Positions 1-10,284 of a stretch of DNA of 28,617 nucleotides are shown piece by piece. Source of the DNA: Phaeoceros laevis (taxonomy: Eukaryota > Anthocerotophyta > Anthocerotopsida > Notothyladales). The stretch's first letter is position 1; each line of letters starts with the position of its first letter. The position numbers and the translations under genes were made by a program. Where the stretch lies: positions 1 through 28,617 of the forward strand of contig JBNGIQ010005827.1 of the NCBI GenBank assembly GCA_049999765.1. The letters run 5' to 3'. The notes beneath the pieces were generated by a model that saw nothing but the letters and a program-made list of their open reading frames with translations, was not told where the DNA came from and did not search any database.

Positions 1-424
1 CAGTCTTTGAGTCGGTAATGGAAACACTGCTTGGAATATTATCCGTCATGTAAACCTGCGAACAAAATACAGCACACAGAGTCTGAAGTGGCCTCCTGCC
101 AGTACTTCTGTAGTCATAGCTTTAGCCGTGTTGAAACATTTGCGCTTGCTTCGTTCTGTAGACAAATTGTCTACATGGCAGGAACCGACCATAACACCTT
201 TCGTCATGCTCTCGGGGAAAATCAACATGAACACAGCGTACTTTTTGAACTGCCACTAAACGTTACCTGATACCACATCCTGGCTCTCGTGCTACGATTC
301 CATGTTGTTCAACCATTCGTCGACGTTGCCCAGTGCGAGCTGAAGCTCCCCCAGCGATGTGGTTTTATGGGCACCTTCTTTTCTCCCTCGACGGGGGCAT
401 TTGTATCCACACGCAGGAGGCCAC
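1..424. other. sequence outside the aligned left repeat copy
   Basis: This stretch lies beyond the part of the left terminal repeat that can be aligned to its partner at the right end of the window. The lysine-rich reading frame of the repeat runs into it on the minus strand and stops at 309. From about 1 to 300 I see no recognisable coding, RNA or repeat feature. It is probably more of the same transposon-like element, but nothing in the window can confirm this. Confidence 0.35.
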
Positions 425-621
425 GCTGCTCCATCCTGGTAACAATGTCCTTTGCAGACCTTGGTCGCTTCACTTCACTGCTTGTAGAGCTGACACAACC
501 ATCTGTCCCCTTCTGTTCTTCCTTCTTCCGCTTGGTCTCAGTAGTCGGTGCCTTTTTGCGTTTCACTTTGTCCTCTGCGCTTTGACACAGCTTGCCTAAG
601 CGCAGCTCCTCCGTGAGGTTG
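309..621 (-). CDS. partial lysine-rich hypothetical ORF of the left repeat copy
   Basis: This is the minus-strand counterpart of the ORF at 28110-28517, truncated upstream by the N gap. It shows the same KRKKAPTTETKRKKEEQK stretch and the SSTSSEVK..RSA.DIV.RMEQ segment, then diverges after RMEQ and continues to a stop at 309. The composition is very basic and then Ser/Thr-rich, as expected of a disordered or nuclear-targeted segment. I do not recognise the family. It may be an accessory ORF of the repeat or chance coding. Confidence 0.25.
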
Positions 622-1070
622 NNNNNNNNNNNNNNNNNNNNNNNNNNNNNNNNNNNNNNNNNNNNNNNNNNNNNNNNNNNNNNNNNNNNNNNNNNNNNNN
701 NNNNNNNNNNNNNNNNNNNNNCTCCATATCCGCTCTTCGAAGCTCTGCCGGTTGTGATTTGTCGCTTGCTGTAAATTGAACCCTTGATGCCTATCCGCCC
801 AAGGACACATGGCTATTGCTCGGCCGCAAGTGCTTGATTAGGACGTCCGTAATAGGAGGCTTCGCTACGAACGCTCTCCGTTACGCTACAAAGGTATTGC
901 CTGGAAGTATTGCCCGGTACTATACTTGTCCGTCGTTTTTTACAAGGTACACGAGTGTATAGCGCTTAGTTTAGCAGGTGCCGGGATCCCGGCGCGCGGC
1001 GGAATTTGGCGAAACCGGTTTCGCAAAACTACCGGCTGGTTTTCAAGACCCGCTAAACTGCGCTCCCCCC
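425..1070 (-). mobile_element. left copy of an unclassified transposon-like repeat, inner end at 1070
   Basis: On the minus strand this segment matches 27762-28494 almost base for base, apart from a run of 100 N at 622-721. The shared end begins with a G-run followed by AGCGCAGTTTAGC and lies at 1070, so the element body points leftward out of the window. The last 110 bp (961-1070) are strongly self-complementary. They contain a perfect 16-bp palindrome at 1009-1024, a 12-bp palindrome CCGGGATCCCGG at 981-992, and outer arms AGCGCTTAGTTTAGC (961-975) and GCTAAACTGCGCT (1052-1064). Its end directly abuts a gypsy integrase fragment, suggesting insertion into it. No transposase is visible, so the class is unknown. 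Confidence 0.7.
622..721. other. assembly gap (100 N) inside the left repeat copy
   Basis: The bases left of the gap (to 621) correspond to the other copy at about 28297, and the bases right of it (from 722) correspond to about 28098. If the copies are collinear, about 198 bp are missing here rather than 100. Confidence 0.8.
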
Positions 1071-1438
1071 TTTTTGTGTTCTCGATGCCTTGATACGATG
1101 GCAAATATCACATTCATGAACAAAAGTTCTAACCTCTCTATAGATAGTTGGCCAATAATACGTCCTGCTGAGAGACTACTGTGTCCGTTGTATGTCTGGG
1201 TGCCCTGCAGAAGGGCTACAATGAGCTTCTCTAACCAGCAATTGCCTCCAGTCAGCTAGGGGAGGAATGTAGATTCTGCTTTTTAAGTACAACATACCTC
1301 CATGTTGTTGCCAGTCATCTGATGTGCCCTGATTTATTGCTGCTATAACCTGCTGTGCCAATTCGTCGGTTTCCATGGCTTGTTGAATGCGGGCTTTCCA
1401 CTGATCCTATTCTTGCACACTGATGGCTGTCACTAGGG
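1071..1438 (-). pseudogene. Ty3/gypsy integrase fragment (zinc-binding N-terminal region)
   Basis: Read on the minus strand, this fragment matches the RNase H/integrase junction and zinc-binding region of the chromovirus found at 14871-15662. It contains the DWQQH segment, the REAHCSPSAGHP histidine pair and the HECDICHRIKASRT cysteine pair of the HHCC module. Reading-frame breaks follow the HPDIQRTQ segment. It is cut on the left by the end of the transposon-like repeat at 1070 and on the right by a hAT element at 1439. It is an isolated, non-functional relic of the same or a closely related family, without LTRs of its own nearby. Confidence 0.8.
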
Positions 1439-1522
1439 TAGGGTGGTAGAAACTTTTGAGGAATTCCTCCCAGTTTAAAAAAAATTACCATGTTTATAAC
1501 AGTTGAAAACAGTTTCAACCAA

Positions 1523-1620
1523 TTTTGAGGAGTTTAAAACAAATTGAGGAATTTAAAACAAATTGGAGAGTTTTAAAAAAAATAACGGAGTTTAAAACAA
1601 ATTGAGGAGTTTAAAACAAA
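1523..1620. repeat. short tandem array, unit about GAGGAGTTTAAAACAAATT
   Basis: About five degenerate copies of a roughly 19-bp unit lie just inside the left end of the hAT element. Subterminal short repeats are typical binding sites for hAT transposases, so this may be a decayed transposase-binding array. Confidence 0.6.
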
Positions 1621-1665
1621 TATGGCTGGTAAAAACCAAAAATCATGATCCATCTAAAAACCAAA

Positions 1666-2225
1666 CTAGTTTTCAGAGACTCCAGAGAGGTAATCTATTT
1701 GCTTTTTCATAATTGCCTCTACTAACTTTGTATCCATGGGGTCGTTCACATCGATAAGGACATTCCAATCAATACTATCATCACTGCTTATCTTGTCAAC
1801 CTCGTCATCTTCTTCCTCCGCTGGGTCTTCTTCTACCAAGACTGTGTTAATATTTCCGTCAAATGCAATATTAGGGTCCTCACTTGTTCCACAGCAACAT
1901 CCATTCATGCTATGATTTCTTGCTCCTCTCCTCCAACACTTGCGGCATTCTCAACAACGGAAGGAGGCAAGCTTGCAATATCACATACTCCATATGTATC
2001 ATTGTCACTTGTACTTGTGCCATCAGTAGTCTCCTTAACAAGCCCCAAGTACTGAGCTTTAAGATCCTTTGACCTTGAACCTGAGGTGTGGTGCATCTTC
2101 ACTTGTTTTGTCTTGGTGCAAGTGCTAATGAGCAACCGATTCCGGAACTTGGTATGAGTGGCTACTAAAGATAACCAAGACCGCTCACAGCCAGCTACAT
2201 GTGGAACATATGACAAGACCACCAA
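1666..2225 (-). pseudogene. hAT transposase C-terminal relic
   Basis: Two adjoining minus-strand frames show the hAT dimerisation-region signature: GCERSWLSLVATHTKFRNRL resembles the CERNWS..HTK.RNRL block of plant hAT transposases. A Ser/Thr-rich stretch and a strongly acidic tail (EEDPAEEEDDEVDKISSDDS) follow, which is usual for such proteins near the C-terminus. The reading is broken by a stop near 1905, and the catalytic N-terminal two thirds and BED zinc finger are absent. It cannot encode an active transposase. The family call rests on one conserved block. Confidence 0.6.
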
Positions 2226-2311
2226 TGCAAATTTTGATAACTCAGGGACTTCCGTAGCAGCATCAAACCAAAATAATCTGGGTTTAAAATTATTTTGTAA
2301 TAAATGTGATA

Positions 2312-2433
2312 TGTTTAAAACATGGTATTTACCAGAAATCTGTTTAAAATATGGTAATTTGTTGAAAACATGGTAATCTGTTTAAAACATGGTATTTACC
2401 TGTTTAAAGCATGGTATCTATTTAAATCAGGGT
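2312..2433. repeat. short tandem array, unit about TGTTTAAAACATGGTATTTACC
   Basis: Five to six degenerate repeats of a TGTTTAAAACATGGTA-like motif lie inside the right end of the hAT element. They share the TTTAAAAC core with the array at the other end, consistent with paired subterminal repeats. Confidence 0.6.
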
Positions 2434-2555
2434 GTTTCCACCAATTGGTAATTACTTGGTAATTACTTTGATTTTTGAGAGGCCTGATAAGAACTGTTTT
2501 AAACTGGTATTTACCAATTAGTAATTACCAGCTAGTTTCTACCGGGACATCCCTA

Positions 2556-3175
2556 CCCGAGACACCCCAGGTGCGTTGGTGCGTTTTTAACTCAACCAGT
2601 GTTTGGACCCTAACTGTGTAAATCCTGTTCAGCCAAAGCCAAAAAGCTCCAGATCCGACAGCGCTAACAGGCCAAACAACCGGTCAAAACAGTTCCCAAC
2701 TTTTTAAACGGTCTACAATCGACCTGTTACCTCCCCTGATCATCGTTCAACCCTAATCCTTCAACATAACATTAAACTCCATGTTTCAAGTTGGTAAAAA
2801 GTGTGTTTCAAGAATCAAGAATCATGCAAGTGGCAGGACGAAATCCTGCATAGCTGGAGGTACCTGCAAGTACCAACTGTAAATCTGACTCTGGCACTCT
2901 CAAATTGCAAGCCAATAGCAATTGTAGAATCTGCACTGCAACACGTAGTAATTGTTGCCGCCCCGGCTAAAGGCTTAAACATCAAAAAGCATACAAAGCT
3001 CCAGTTTCGTGAACACGCACTTCCCATTCGTCCTTTTGTCCTCTGAAGTACCTGAGAGATCATATTGCCTCTGAACAAACGTTGTTCAGCTTTGGATCAC
3101 TCAGGTTACAGAAAGAAGTGCTGATTGAAATTCCTTGGGAACTTCATTGACTTTCATCACAAATTAAGATGTTCG
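2556..3175. other. region between the hAT element and the kinase gene, including its probable 3' UTR
   Basis: No recognisable coding region is present. The part next to 3175 should contain the 3' untranslated region of the minus-strand histidine kinase. Overlapping open frames at 2801-3078 on both strands have no recognisable domain. I could not place a polyadenylation site. Confidence 0.4.
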
Positions 3176-6100
3176 TCAGGCGGATAGCTTGGCATCAAAA
3201 AACTGTGCTACAGCTTTAAAAAGCTGGTCCTCGTCAAATGGCTTTGCCACGTAACCATCCATTCCAGATCGTATACATTCTTCATGAGTGGCTTGTATCA
3301 CGTCGGCAGTCATGGCCAAGATTGGTGTATGGCATCCATGAAACTTCCGACTTGTCTCACCATTTATTTCAGCTGAAGATGTTTGCATGGCTCCCAATTC
3401 CGCTTTCCTTATGTGCCTCGTGGCTTCAAAGCTAAACAACGAGCAGGAGTATAAGAGACTGTAGAGCCATATTTTTCCAGGTGTACACAACAATCTGAAC
3501 TTCGACAAATATCACAGAAATGGACTATCTCAGCACACGAAAATTGTCATATCTTACCCATCCATCTCTGGCATCTGGACATCCATAAAGCATGCATCAA
3601 AATGATGAGGTGGTTGGAGTATTTTAATTGCAGCCTTCCCACTTTCTGCACACTCGACACTGGCTCCATACTTCTTGAGGGTCCCTGCGGCAACTCTCCG
3701 ATTGACTATGTTGTCATCCACTATCAGAATGCACTTTCCGGACAACAGCTTCTGCATAGCTTGACCAGTTTCTGAGAGCTCCCGCCCTCTATCTCCTTTG
3801 CTGGACATACCCAATGCTTGCTCAAGACTGGTAGCAAGCATGTTGGCTCGGAGAGGCTTTCTTACCACGGAGTCCTGAAACCCAGCATGTCTTGCATGCT
3901 GGATCTCTTCGTCGCTAAGTGCAGTGGCAACAAGAATGAAAACCGGTAATTTGCTCATCCCCAGATCGGACAAAGGGACACGTCCGGGGAGAGTGATACC
4001 CGTGCTTGGACCGAAAGCATCCTTGTCCACCAGAACCATATCAAACCTGCTTATTGCCCTGGCAAGAGACGACACGAAGAGTCAATCCAGGACACCTCTC
4101 TGTATCTAATTAGGTCAGAGGCACCTAGCCCTCAATTGATAAACATTCACCATCAGGAGTGTCTGCTGACCTTCTGCACTAAATGTGGTCACACAAATCT
4201 CTGAACAATCAAGGGCCAGAGACGCAGTTTCAGAAACACTCAAGGCAACAGCAGAAGCGTATGTACCGGTTATCCGTAGTAGTTGAGACATCATTTTGCT
4301 GTGGTAAGAAACGCTTGGCGGAAGGAATATCGAAGACTATTTCAACCAGCAGCCCCAATCGCCTTAAGTGCTGCTGAGTGACATGGGCACGGACTGGCCT
4401 CCCATCCACAACTAATGCTGTCATGCCTTTTAGTTTAGGGGAAACTAGTGGCAGTGGCCTTGTACGCTCTGGGCATGCCTTTTCGAGCACAGCCGTGAAT
4501 GTAAATGTTGTTCCAATGCCAGGCTGGCTTATGAAGCTCATCTCACCACCCATCAATTCAACTAAACACCTGCTAATACTAAGACCAATCCCTGTTCCAC
4601 CATATGTCCTCGATGTGGAGCTGTCTGCTTGCATGAACGGAGTAAAGACACGATCTTGTGCATGCAGAGGAATACCCACCCCTGTGTCTTCCACACTCAC
4701 AAACAACGTAACCATGTCATTTGGGCCAGCACAGCCACGTGTCTCCCTTGTCTCTCTGCAAGCCGTTGATGAGCCTTCTCTTGGTAGAAGTAGGCTGAAT
4801 GTAGTCCAACAGTTTCGCCCATCTGCAGCTTCAAATCCACTAAGTGAGTTTAAAGATGGAAGCAATGAACTGCTGCTCCCGCCTGACAGCTTCACACTTG
4901 TGCGTCCTTGCTCCAATGCCTCCATAACCTGGTCCATGTCTTCAGCTAGGTGAACACACAGAAAAATGTGCCCTTGACCAGTAAACTGCATTGCACCTCC
5001 TCCAGTTACTCCTCAACCACTTTGTTTAGGTCATCCACAATCTCCACAGAGCACTTCATGAACAAAAAGGTACAAGCACGAGAAGAGTGCTACTGATATG
5101 TTACAATCAGTATGCATCTCTACAAAATCTACACATGTTGAAACTTTGCCCTAAGCGATTTGGAACCAAAGGATTTATATTAGCGTTTGCAACTTACTTT
5201 TATGGAGTTCCCCACCAGATTGGTTATTATTTGTCGAAATCGGCCGGGGTCCCCTATCAACATCTGAGGGACTCTGTCTGAGACGAATACTGCGAGCTTC
5301 TCACATCCAACCACATGAAGGTGTGAAGTGGAGCATACATCTCAGACTACCATGTGCTCAGTGAGCGCAGGTGGACACATGCATGTGTAAGTGAGGATGG
5401 CTCAAACACCCATGCATTTCTCTACAAGATTTGAGAGGTTTACCAACATAATGAATTTTGGAGTCAAGCAGGAACTTGAATAGGAAAGCACCTCAATGTG
5501 TTTGTCACGTGACTTGGAGGAAAACAAAGAAATAACATCGTCAAGAACTGCACACAGGTCAAATGGCACTGCCTCCAGCTCAAGTCGTCCAGACTCAATT
5601 TTGGCTTGATCCAAAACCTCATTTATCAGAGTAATCAATGATTGCCCACTAGCTTGTGCTGTTCGTGCATAGTCCATTTGAGTAGGGTCGAGACTTGTGT
5701 CCATAAGCATTTGCAGCATCCCTGTGAAACAGATGAGTTTGATGTCAGAGTCTAACATGCCACAAGGTGACCTCCAAAAATGTGCAACTGGCCACACCAA
5801 CCGGCATCAACAATGCCTGCAAAGCCAAACCACCGTGGTGCTCTTTGAAAACGTTCTTGCAATACAAAAGTCATCTACAGGTTTCGGACATGGTAGTCAC
5901 CAAGCACTCCGTTCATAGGTGTACGTATCTCATGCGAGACAGTTGCAAGAAACTGCAAAAGCCACTCAATTCAGAATTCAGAAGCAGGTACTGACAAGAT
6001 GTCCAAACAGATGCACAGGAATTTGCACTGCAACTAGGTACACGGCACCTAACTTAACCAATCCAGTGAATGAGTGCCATGGTGCAACAACAGCACAATC

Positions 6101-7893
6101 AGAAGGGTTCCAATGGCTACCTGGGACTTGGCTACATCAGCTGATTCGGCTCTTAACTTCAGCTCTTCCATTTTTCTATAATCCTTCTCCACCTGACTGA
6201 TTCGTCGCAAAGCAGCACACCCAATTTGACCAAGGAGCATGAAGATCACAAGGAGCCCTAGCGGTGCCCAGATTGCTGACCATGCCACAGGTCTAGGGTC
6301 AACAAACCTGTACAGTGCACCCAAGACAATCATTGAGAGTTGCTGTTTGCAAAAAGCCAGACGGGAAAGGTATGACCTCGCTATACCTGCAACGCATTTC
6401 ATGCCTCCGCAGAGGGTCGCCAAAGTCCAAGCTACTGACATAATGCATCCCATTGTCGGCAGACGATCCATACATGACGAGTGGATAGGAATAGTTTGTT
6501 ATGTCGTAAACATTTACAACAATAGTTGAGCTCCCAGCAAGCTGCCGTAGCAAGTTTTCAACCAGGGACTCAACATCAAAAGCTCCTCCAAGATAGCTGC
6601 ACCACCAGACATACAAGAATTGCAAATTTTCGAGGAGGCTCGAAGAACGATGATGGTGGCAGCGTACACGGGAAATGCAAGAAAGCACAACATACCCAGC
6701 ACAGTGAGCAACACGATGCTCAGGTGTGGCATCCAGAGGAAGATCCTTCGTGTATACAGCAAAAGTAAAAACTATTCCAAGGTGATTTGTCAGGAGCCTA
6801 AATGGACTTGTCAATGCACCCTTGCCTGAAGCTCTAGCTCGAAGAATATTCTCTCGGTCTTCCTGCAAAAGTATAAGCGCCTCTCAAATGCTACAATCAC
6901 ATCAAATTCGCGCTTCAGGAATCATGCTTAACTGAGGGTTACAAACAAGACAAAGCCAGCACGCCTCCAGTTTGTTACCTGTCCAGACATGAGGTCTAGA
7001 GACGTCAAGTAGCCGACAGTATCCTGAGTTAGAGTAGCAGGGGCATACTCATTTTCCACAAGTTGGCAATCTCTAGAATGCATTTTCCTTATGCTCCACC
7101 CTTGTTCTTTCTCAAAGCCTTCCCTTTCGTCGTGCAGTACCTTCTGAGCGTAGGCTACACCACTCATGAGAGGCCTCTCGCATGCAGTTCTAGCAGCATA
7201 GGTCGCAAATGTTTTCTGCGAGCACCAAAACAATGGCAGATCACAACTTCTAAGAGACAAGCTAAAGATTGTAGTTCTTTCGAGAAAAGTTGGTCTAGAG
7301 TTTTCCCCATTTCAACAATCAACAAGAGTAGCCCTCAATTTTAATCGTGACGGACCCCTGCTTCCTAATCCTCTTCTCTGAGGTATGCTGACACCAGCAC
7401 TAGTTTGCATGACCCAAGGGCATAGCGATGATTCCCTTACCTGGTCCAGAGCTGATGGTTGCTTTTCGAGGTGGAAAGTGGTGACAAGAGCAGTCAGGGC
7501 TCGAACATGATTCATACTAGCAACAAACTGATCTTGTAGCATCCGTGCACGCTCATCGCACATACTAGACAGGGTGTCCCGTCGACGCTCTGAATCCGAA
7601 ATATCAAGGTGGTGAAACAGAAACAGAGAGCTGCAGAGGCCCACTATAAACCAGATGATAAGCAATTGCTTGTACCACCACATCTTTCCAAATCTTGCGA
7701 AGTGCGTGTTGGATAACGTCGGCCCAGCTGAACTGCTGCTTGAGCGTCCCCACCACTTTGCCGCTAGCAGCCCCGACCGTACTTGTTGCTTGCTCTTAAA
7801 GCTACAGCCCCCAAGTAGTCCGCTACGGCACTCGCATCCTTTTCTAAGATGACCTTGAAGATCAGATTGCACTTCCCACATCTTGTTCGTCAT
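3176..7893 (-). CDS. AHK4: cytokinin receptor histidine kinase, CRE1/AHK4 type (11 exons)
   Basis: Exons in transcription order: 7893-7441, 7215-6979, 6862-6696, 6596-6387, 6307-6121, 5952-5901, 5721-5492, 5296-5198, 4985-4267, 4058-3558, 3431-3176. They sum to 3111 nt (1036 codons plus TGA) with no frame break, and all introns (79-225 bp) read GT-AG. Visible in the product: a first membrane span at about residues 76-93; an extracytosolic CHASE cytokinin-binding domain at about 110-330 (CDERARMLQDQF, ARTACERPLMSGVAYAQ, DLMSGQEDRENILRAR); a second span at about 363-386; the H-box SHEIRTPMNG with phospho-accepting His425; N-box around 538-542; G1 DTGVGIP (645-651) and G2 GGTGIGLS (674-681); a pseudo-receiver from about 733; and a receiver with VDDN (acid pair 899/900) and phospho-acceptor Asp944 in MDVQMPEMDG. 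By family knowledge it perceives cytokinin in the ER/plasma membrane and passes phosphate His-Asp to HPt proteins. Length and motif order match AHK3/AHK4. The exon 7 donor (GTGCTT) is weak. It is the one intact gene here. Confidence 0.95.
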
Positions 7894-8600
7894 AACACCT
7901 TCACCAGGATACTAGAGAGCGAGATTCTGAAAATTGATCATCCCACCGGTCCCAATGAAACTACGTGAAAACGACAGTTGGTGCTGTTAAAGGCAAGAGA
8001 AGGCCCACGTTTGAATCGCCCGAAGGTTCCAAGCAGTTTTCTTTCATTGAGAACAAGGAATCAGTAACCTCACCATTTGTTTGGCGGGGTCATGCCTTAA
8101 TCGTCCGGATGGCCGATCTGTCCCAGGACTTTGCGGAGCTCTTTCCTCCTATATTTCTCCCTCTTGTTACATCGAATGCTCTCGACAACCCCGTGTTACA
8201 AGCACATAATCATACTGTGCTCTTGCCGAACATGTGCGAAACCTTCGGCATTCTGCAATCGAGGTGGACTTATGGCCAGTCAGAGCGTGTAAAACTTGAT
8301 GTCTCCGTCTGACCTCATCAGCACACAGTCCAGACCTGGATCCGGAAACAACGAGTGGGGCACAGTGAACACTGCACATTGTCGAATGCTGCCATGAAAA
8401 CCCACATCAGTTGCGACCACTCCTAATTGTCACAACCTGGTTTTTCTGGCTTTGGCTGAAAACCAAACCCTTGGGACGGGTACGATTTTGCTCGAGGGAC
8501 AACCATGGCATAACCCATGGTTGAGTTAAATTCACCTGGGGTTTGGCGGTTACGACTCTTGCAAGGATGCGATGCAGGCTTCTTCTGCTGGCACCGGCCT
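7894..8600. other. upstream flank of the kinase gene, no recognised gene
   Basis: This is the 5' side of the minus-strand kinase gene, so its promoter and 5' UTR should lie here. I see no clear TATA box or element that I would defend. An open frame at 7965-8312 (+), 115 codons, matches no family I know and looks like chance. The stretch 8400-8600 has no visible feature. Confidence 0.4.
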
Positions 8601-8610
8601 AACTCTTTTG

Positions 8611-9180
8611 TTGCAACTGCCTAGTGCACAAGTATGCAAATGTGGGGAATCGAAAGATGCACGCAGGGCCTTTGACAGTAGGGCTACAAGGGGCACGCAG
8701 GGCTTTTGACAGTAGGGCTACAAGGGATGCAGTGACGTGGAATGCCATGATCGCTGGGTGTGCAAAGTGTGACCAGTTGGAAAATGCACGCAAGCTGTGT
8801 GACAGTCTGACGACAAGGGTAGACTGCCGTAATAAATGGGGGTATGCTGAGCACGGGCTCGGTCCCCAGGCGCTTACATTGTATGCAAGTATGGACCAGG
8901 AAGGCCTGAGGTTAGCAAACAGTATTACGTATGCCTGTCTCCTGAGAGCTTGTGCCAGTGCTGCTTGGTACCTGCGCTCAGCGATCGTAAAACGAGAACT
9001 TCTTGAAGGTGGCTTGGTAGTGGGGCCTGGGGCTGTAGTCGAGCAACTAAGCACCTCTCTCACGTACAGAGTCATCCGGAGATGGGGGGCTAGTGTGTCC
9101 ACACCTTGCTTGTCACTTTCCAGAACCTTTATCAGGTTTGAACCTGTCAATTTGTTTTTCTCGTGTCAGGCTGTATAAAA
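8611..9180 (+). pseudogene. decayed PPR (PLS-type) segment
   Basis: The plus strand retains several PLS-class pentatricopeptide landmarks: ARRAFDSRATRDAVTWNAMI, ENARKLCDSL, YAEHGLGPQALTLYASMDQE and TYACLLRACASA. They appear in the usual order of consecutive PPR motifs. The array is too short, lacks a start region or organelle-targeting peptide, loses its pattern after about 9030, and has a 34-35 bp internal duplication. PPR proteins bind organellar RNA; this copy is unlikely to encode one. It shares its repeat flavour with the larger plus-strand array at 10285-11250. Confidence 0.75.
8659..8727. repeat. 34-35 bp direct duplication in the PPR pseudogene
   Basis: Two adjacent copies of a unit containing ACGCAGGGC, TTTTGACAGTAGGGCTACAA and a G-run occur back to back. 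The unit corresponds to the A-R-FDSRATR piece of a PPR motif, so a slippage-type duplication has broken motif spacing. Confidence 0.85.
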
Positions 9181-9439
9181 GCTGGCAGCTTGAAGAGCCT
9201 ATTCAATTGTATTTTGGGGGTATGAATGATTGGGGTTGGAAGTCATCGTCTCCCACTGCAACTCCTGATGATACACCTGCAGTATTCCCTGCTGCAACGC
9301 TTGCTCCTGAGCTCGTGTCGCTGCAATTCCGGCATCTGACTGGTAGAGTTTCTCCTGCATATTCTGTCTCCCATGAATTCGGATGTGGCACAAGCATTTT
9401 GTGAGGTGTGGGAAATGTCAGCCAGTCAGGTGTCTTAGG

Positions 9440-9850
9440 AACGGAGCTGAAGCATGCCCCCGTTGCAGACGCCATTTGAGGGTCCAGCCTAACATTGCTT
9501 TCAAAACACTGCTCTCTAACAGCCCTCTCTATATCCCCGTGACTTTTGCAGGCATTCAACAAAGACGTCAAGCCCACCACATTACTTTGGCCTTCACATG
9601 ATAATAGCATCTTCTCTGCCTCATCTAATTGGCCAGCACGCGCAAGAAATCATTCATGCAGGTGTAATGCTCAGTAGTAGGTTTGATGGCATGCTGTTCA
9701 GCCATGGACTCCAAGTGCTTGCGACCCTCGTGGACCAGTCCCTCATGACTGCATGCTATTAGAAGGCAAGTAAAAGTAACATCATCAGGATGAACACCGG
9801 GCAACTAACATCTCCTCAAAACAAGCTAGTGCCTTGCGACCTTCATCACA
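9440..9850 (-). pseudogene. PPR C-terminal (E-domain-like) fragment, opposite strand
   Basis: Read on the minus strand, the fragment shows the last PPR motifs and E-type extension: PDDVTFTCLLIACSHEGLV, EHYTCMNDFL, a DEAEKMLLS-like stretch, then VVGLTSLLNACKSHGDIERA and VRLDPQMASA. This order (S-motif, L-motif, E1/E2) is characteristic of the C-terminal end of PLS-type PPR proteins. Frame shifts occur near 9610 and a stop lies after about 9640. It lies between plus-strand PPR fragments, so it is either an independent insertion or the product of a local inversion. It is not functional. Confidence 0.7.
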
Positions 9851-10280
9851 AGCACCATCACAAGCACCATACTCATGGGCTGAAGGAGGCAGCAGCCCGA
9901 CCCCCAGCCCAACCTGCACGCTAGCCATGGGCTGTGGGAGGCAGGCATGGTCAGCCCGCCTCCCTCCCTGCCCCGCCCCTGCTCATCCCGGCCGCCCTCC
10001 CTCCACTAGTTGTGGCTGCCGCCCGTCCGTCCCTTCCTCGCCCACCAGCTGTGGGAGCCCAGTTGAATGATTAATTTTCGGGAAATGGAGGAGCTCGTGG
10101 TGGGGGTTTTATGAACGATGCTCCAGCAACTCGCAGCACACGCTTTATATCTGGTGGCATTCTTTCAAACGGATGAACAATTGATCGTGCCTGCTGTTCA
10201 GAAGGCTGGACGGGGTTTGCTTACCACTCCATCAGTGCCATGCCGGAGGAAAAAATAGCAAACCTGGCAAACCACTGAAA
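9851..10280. other. GC-rich Pro/Ser-coding low-complexity stretch, no gene
   Basis: Positions 9855-10075 are unusually rich in C and G (for example CCCTCCCTCCACTAG-like runs) compared with the surrounding sequence, beginning with a short duplicated ATCACAAGCACC. The 78-codon frame there is of low complexity and unlike any family. 10080-10280 shows nothing recognisable. This may be a local duplication or an unrelated insertion inside the PPR relics. Confidence 0.4.
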
Positions 10281-10284
10281 TCAT

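Larger units (their letters stand above)
1439..2555 (-). mobile_element. decayed hAT-superfamily DNA transposon
   Basis: The segment is bounded by imperfect inverted termini: TAGGGTGGTAGAAACT at 1439-1454, and on the opposite strand at 2534-2555 a version reading TAGGG, a 7-base insert, then GGTAGAAACT. Inside lie a hAT transposase C-terminal relic on the minus strand and two arrays of TTTAAAAC-containing short repeats near the ends. No 8-bp target duplication is evident, so the exact ends are approximate. The left end abuts gypsy integrase sequence, suggesting the hAT element landed in, or next to, that older relic. Confidence 0.55.

Noticed and set aside
1523-1620. Regular short repeats that could suggest a CRISPR-like array
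   Set aside because: The units are contiguous and degenerate with no unique spacers, the genome is plant-like, and they lie at the end of a hAT element.
4378-4953. Long plus-strand frame of 191 codons
   Set aside because: It is antisense to the largest exon of the histidine kinase and has no recognisable motif. The open frame is a by-product of the coding strand.
7965-8312. 115-codon plus-strand frame upstream of the kinase
   Set aside because: No recognised domain or repeated relative. It lies where the kinase promoter or 5' UTR is expected.
9834-10070. Pro/Ser-rich frame of 78 codons
   Set aside because: It is low-complexity GC-rich sequence with no start context or homologous motif.
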